Shown: positions 25,589 to 27,500 of the stretch, piece by piece
Position numbering within the stretch: the first letter of the stretch is position 1
Layout: every line of letters starts with the position of its first letter
Source of the DNA: Mesostigma viride
Lineage: Eukaryota; Streptophyta; Mesostigmatophyceae; Mesostigmatales; Mesostigmataceae
Assembly (NCBI GenBank): GCA_009746045.1
Contig: RPFO01001612.1
Span: forward strand, 1-27,500
DNA length: 27,500 nucleotides
Reading direction: 5' to 3'
The notes under the pieces: generated by a model
Databases searched by the model: none
What the model saw: only the letters and a program-made list of their open reading frames with translations
Told to the model about the DNA's origin: nothing
Made by a program: the position numbers and the translations under genes

Positions 25589-27500
25589 CCCCTAGGTATT
25601 TATGCATGCCAGCACCCCCCCTAGGTATTTATGCATGCCAGCACCCCCCTAGGTATTTATGCATGCCAGCACCCCACCCGACGTATTTATGCTTGCCAGC
25701 ACCCCCCTAGGTATTTATGCATGCCAGCACCCCCCTAGGTATTTATGCATGCCAGCACCCCCCTAGGTATTTATGCATGCCAGCACCCCCCCTAGGTATT
25801 TATGCATGCCAGCATCCCCCCGACGTATTTATGCATGCCAGCCCCCCCCTAGGTATTTATGCATGCCAGCACCCCCCCTAGGTATTTATGCATGCCAGCA
25901 CCCCCCCTAGGTATTTATGCATGCCAGCCCCCCCCTAGGTATTTATGCATGCCAGCCCCCCCCTAGGTATTTATGCATGCCAGCACCCCCCTAGGTATTT
26001 ATGCATGCCAGCACCCCCCCTCGGTATTTATGCATGCCTGCACCCCCCTAGGTATTTATGCATGCCAGCACCCCCCCTCGGTATTTATGCATGCCAGCAC
26101 CCCCCCCTCGGTATTTATGCATGCCAGCCCCCCCCCTAGGTATTTATGCATGCCAGCACCCCCCTAGGTATTTATGCATGCCAGCACCCCCCCTAGGTAT
26201 TTATGCATGCCAGCCCCCCCCCTAGGTATTTATGCATGCCAGCACCCCCCCTAGGTATTTATGCATGCCAGCACCCCCCTAGGTATTTATGCTTGCCAGC
26301 ACCCCCCCTCGGTATTTATGCATGCCAGCACCCCCCCTAGGTATTTATGCATGCCAGCACCCCCCCTAGGTATTTATGCATGCCAGCACCCCCCCTCGGT
26401 ATTTATGCATGCCAGCACCCCCTCTAGGTATTTATGCATGCCAGCACCCCCCCTAGGTATTTATGCATGCCAGCACCCCCCTAGGTATTTATGCATGCCA
26501 GCACCCCCCCTAGGTATTTATGCATGCCAGCACCCCCCCCTAGGTATTTATGCATGCCAGCACCCCCCCTAGGTATTTATGCATGCCAGCACCCCCCCTA
26601 GGTATTTATGCATGCCAGCACCCCCCCTAGGTATTTATGCATGCCAGCACCCCCCCTAGGTATTTATGCATGCCAGCACCCCCCCTAGGTATTTATGCAT
26701 GCCAGCACCCCCCCTAGGTATTTATTCATGCCAGCATCCCCCCTCGGTATTTATGCATGCCAGCACCCCCCTCGGTATTTATGCATGCCAGCACCCCCCC
26801 TAGGTATTTATGCATGCCAGCACCCCCCACATGTATTTATGCATGCCAGCACCCCCCCTAGGTATTTATGCATGCCAGCACCCCCCCTCGGTATTTATGC
26901 ATGCCAGCACCCCCTCTAGGTATTTATGCATGCCAGCACCCCCCCTAGGTATTTATGCATGCCAGCACCCCCCCTAGGTATTTATGCATGCCAGCACCCC
27001 CCCTAGGTATTTATGCATGCCAGCACCCCCCTAGGTATTTATGCATGCCAGCACCCCCCCCGACGTATTTATGCTTGCCAGCACCCCCCCTAGGTATTTA
27101 TGCATGCCAGCCCCCCTTCTAGGTATTTATGCATGCCAGCACCCCCCCTAGGTATTTATGCATGCCAGCACCCCCCTAGGTATTTATGCATGCCAGCACC
27201 CCCCCTAGGTATTTATGCATGCCAGCACCCCCCCTAGGTATTTATGCATGCCAGCACCCCCCACATGTATTTATGCATGCCAGCACCCCCCCTAGGTATT
27301 TATGCATGCCAGCACCCCCCCTCGGTATTTATGCATGCCAGCACCCCTCTAGGTATTTATGCATGCCAGCACCCCCCCGACGTATTTATGCATGCCAGCA
27401 CCCCCCTAGGTATTTATGCATGCCAGCACCCCCCCTAGGTATTTATGCATGCCAGCACCCCCCCTAGGTATTTATGCATGCCAGCACCCCCCCTAGGTAT
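25589..27500 (+). repeat. 28-bp tandem array c, nearly 70 units, continues past the window
   Basis: The same unit as arrays a and b, with variants CTAGGT, CTCGGT, ACATGT and CGACGT and occasional TGCTTGCC for TGCATGCC. No core copy interrupts it for 1.9 kb. Short open frames (YLCMPAPPLGIYACQHPP) follow from the repeat and are not genes. Confidence 0.97.

Noticed and set aside
22998-27500. CRISPR-like appearance of the 28-30-bp repeats.
   Set aside because: Units are directly adjacent with no unique spacers, and the context is eukaryotic satellite DNA.

Overview
This window is nuclear DNA from a eukaryote. It holds GT-AG introns, a Ty1/copia-type LTR retrotransposon, several unrelated satellite families and a short TTTAGGG telomere-like stretch. 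There are no prokaryotic operons or ribosome-binding sites. A microalga or similar protist is the best guess: the LTR carries TGTAA, the green-algal poly(A) motif, and the host DNA is moderately GC-rich. I cannot name the species from sequence alone.

Layout. (1) 1-5245 is a 40-bp GC-rich satellite with higher-order duplications; it resumes at 13724-14158. (2) 5246-13723 is a recent LTR retrotransposon inserted into that satellite. Its LTRs differ at only two positions, and removing the element plus one copy of a 5-bp target duplication exactly restores the 40-bp unit. The internal region encodes a very long gag (GC-rich N-terminal extension, capsid-like region, Lys-Gly and poly-Asn tracts, two zinc knuckles), then integrase, a retropepsin-like domain, copia-type reverse transcriptase and RNase H. 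The order gag-IN-PR-RT-RH is unusual, because copia elements normally have PR before IN. The coding region is broken by seven frame steps, all in the same direction. (3) 14159-16080 is AC-rich low-complexity DNA with a degenerate ~350-bp higher-order pattern. (4) ~16440-19590, minus strand, is a multi-exon gene for a DDE/RNase-H-fold transposase-like protein. Its two clear introns, and the DNA on both sides of the gene, carry the perfect palindrome CCAACGGCCGTTGG, including a 62-bp tandem array upstream. (5) 20220-21430 has little coding evidence: a Pol III-like tRNA relic and GGCGCC-rich palindromic DNA. (6) 21430-27500 is a modular satellite block. A ~195-bp core occurs seven times, separated first by ~225-bp spacers (420-bp tandem repeat), then by 30-bp arrays, then by 28-bp arrays that run off the window end. 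The 28-bp and 30-bp units share a 17-bp core in opposite orientation.

The long open frames in the satellites are by-products of repeat periods without stops and are not annotated as genes. The only protein-coding content I support is the retrotransposon polyprotein and the DDE gene, both of mobile-element type. The most notable points are the domain order of the retrotransposon, the palindrome-filled introns of the DDE gene, and the way one short core seeded two different satellites.
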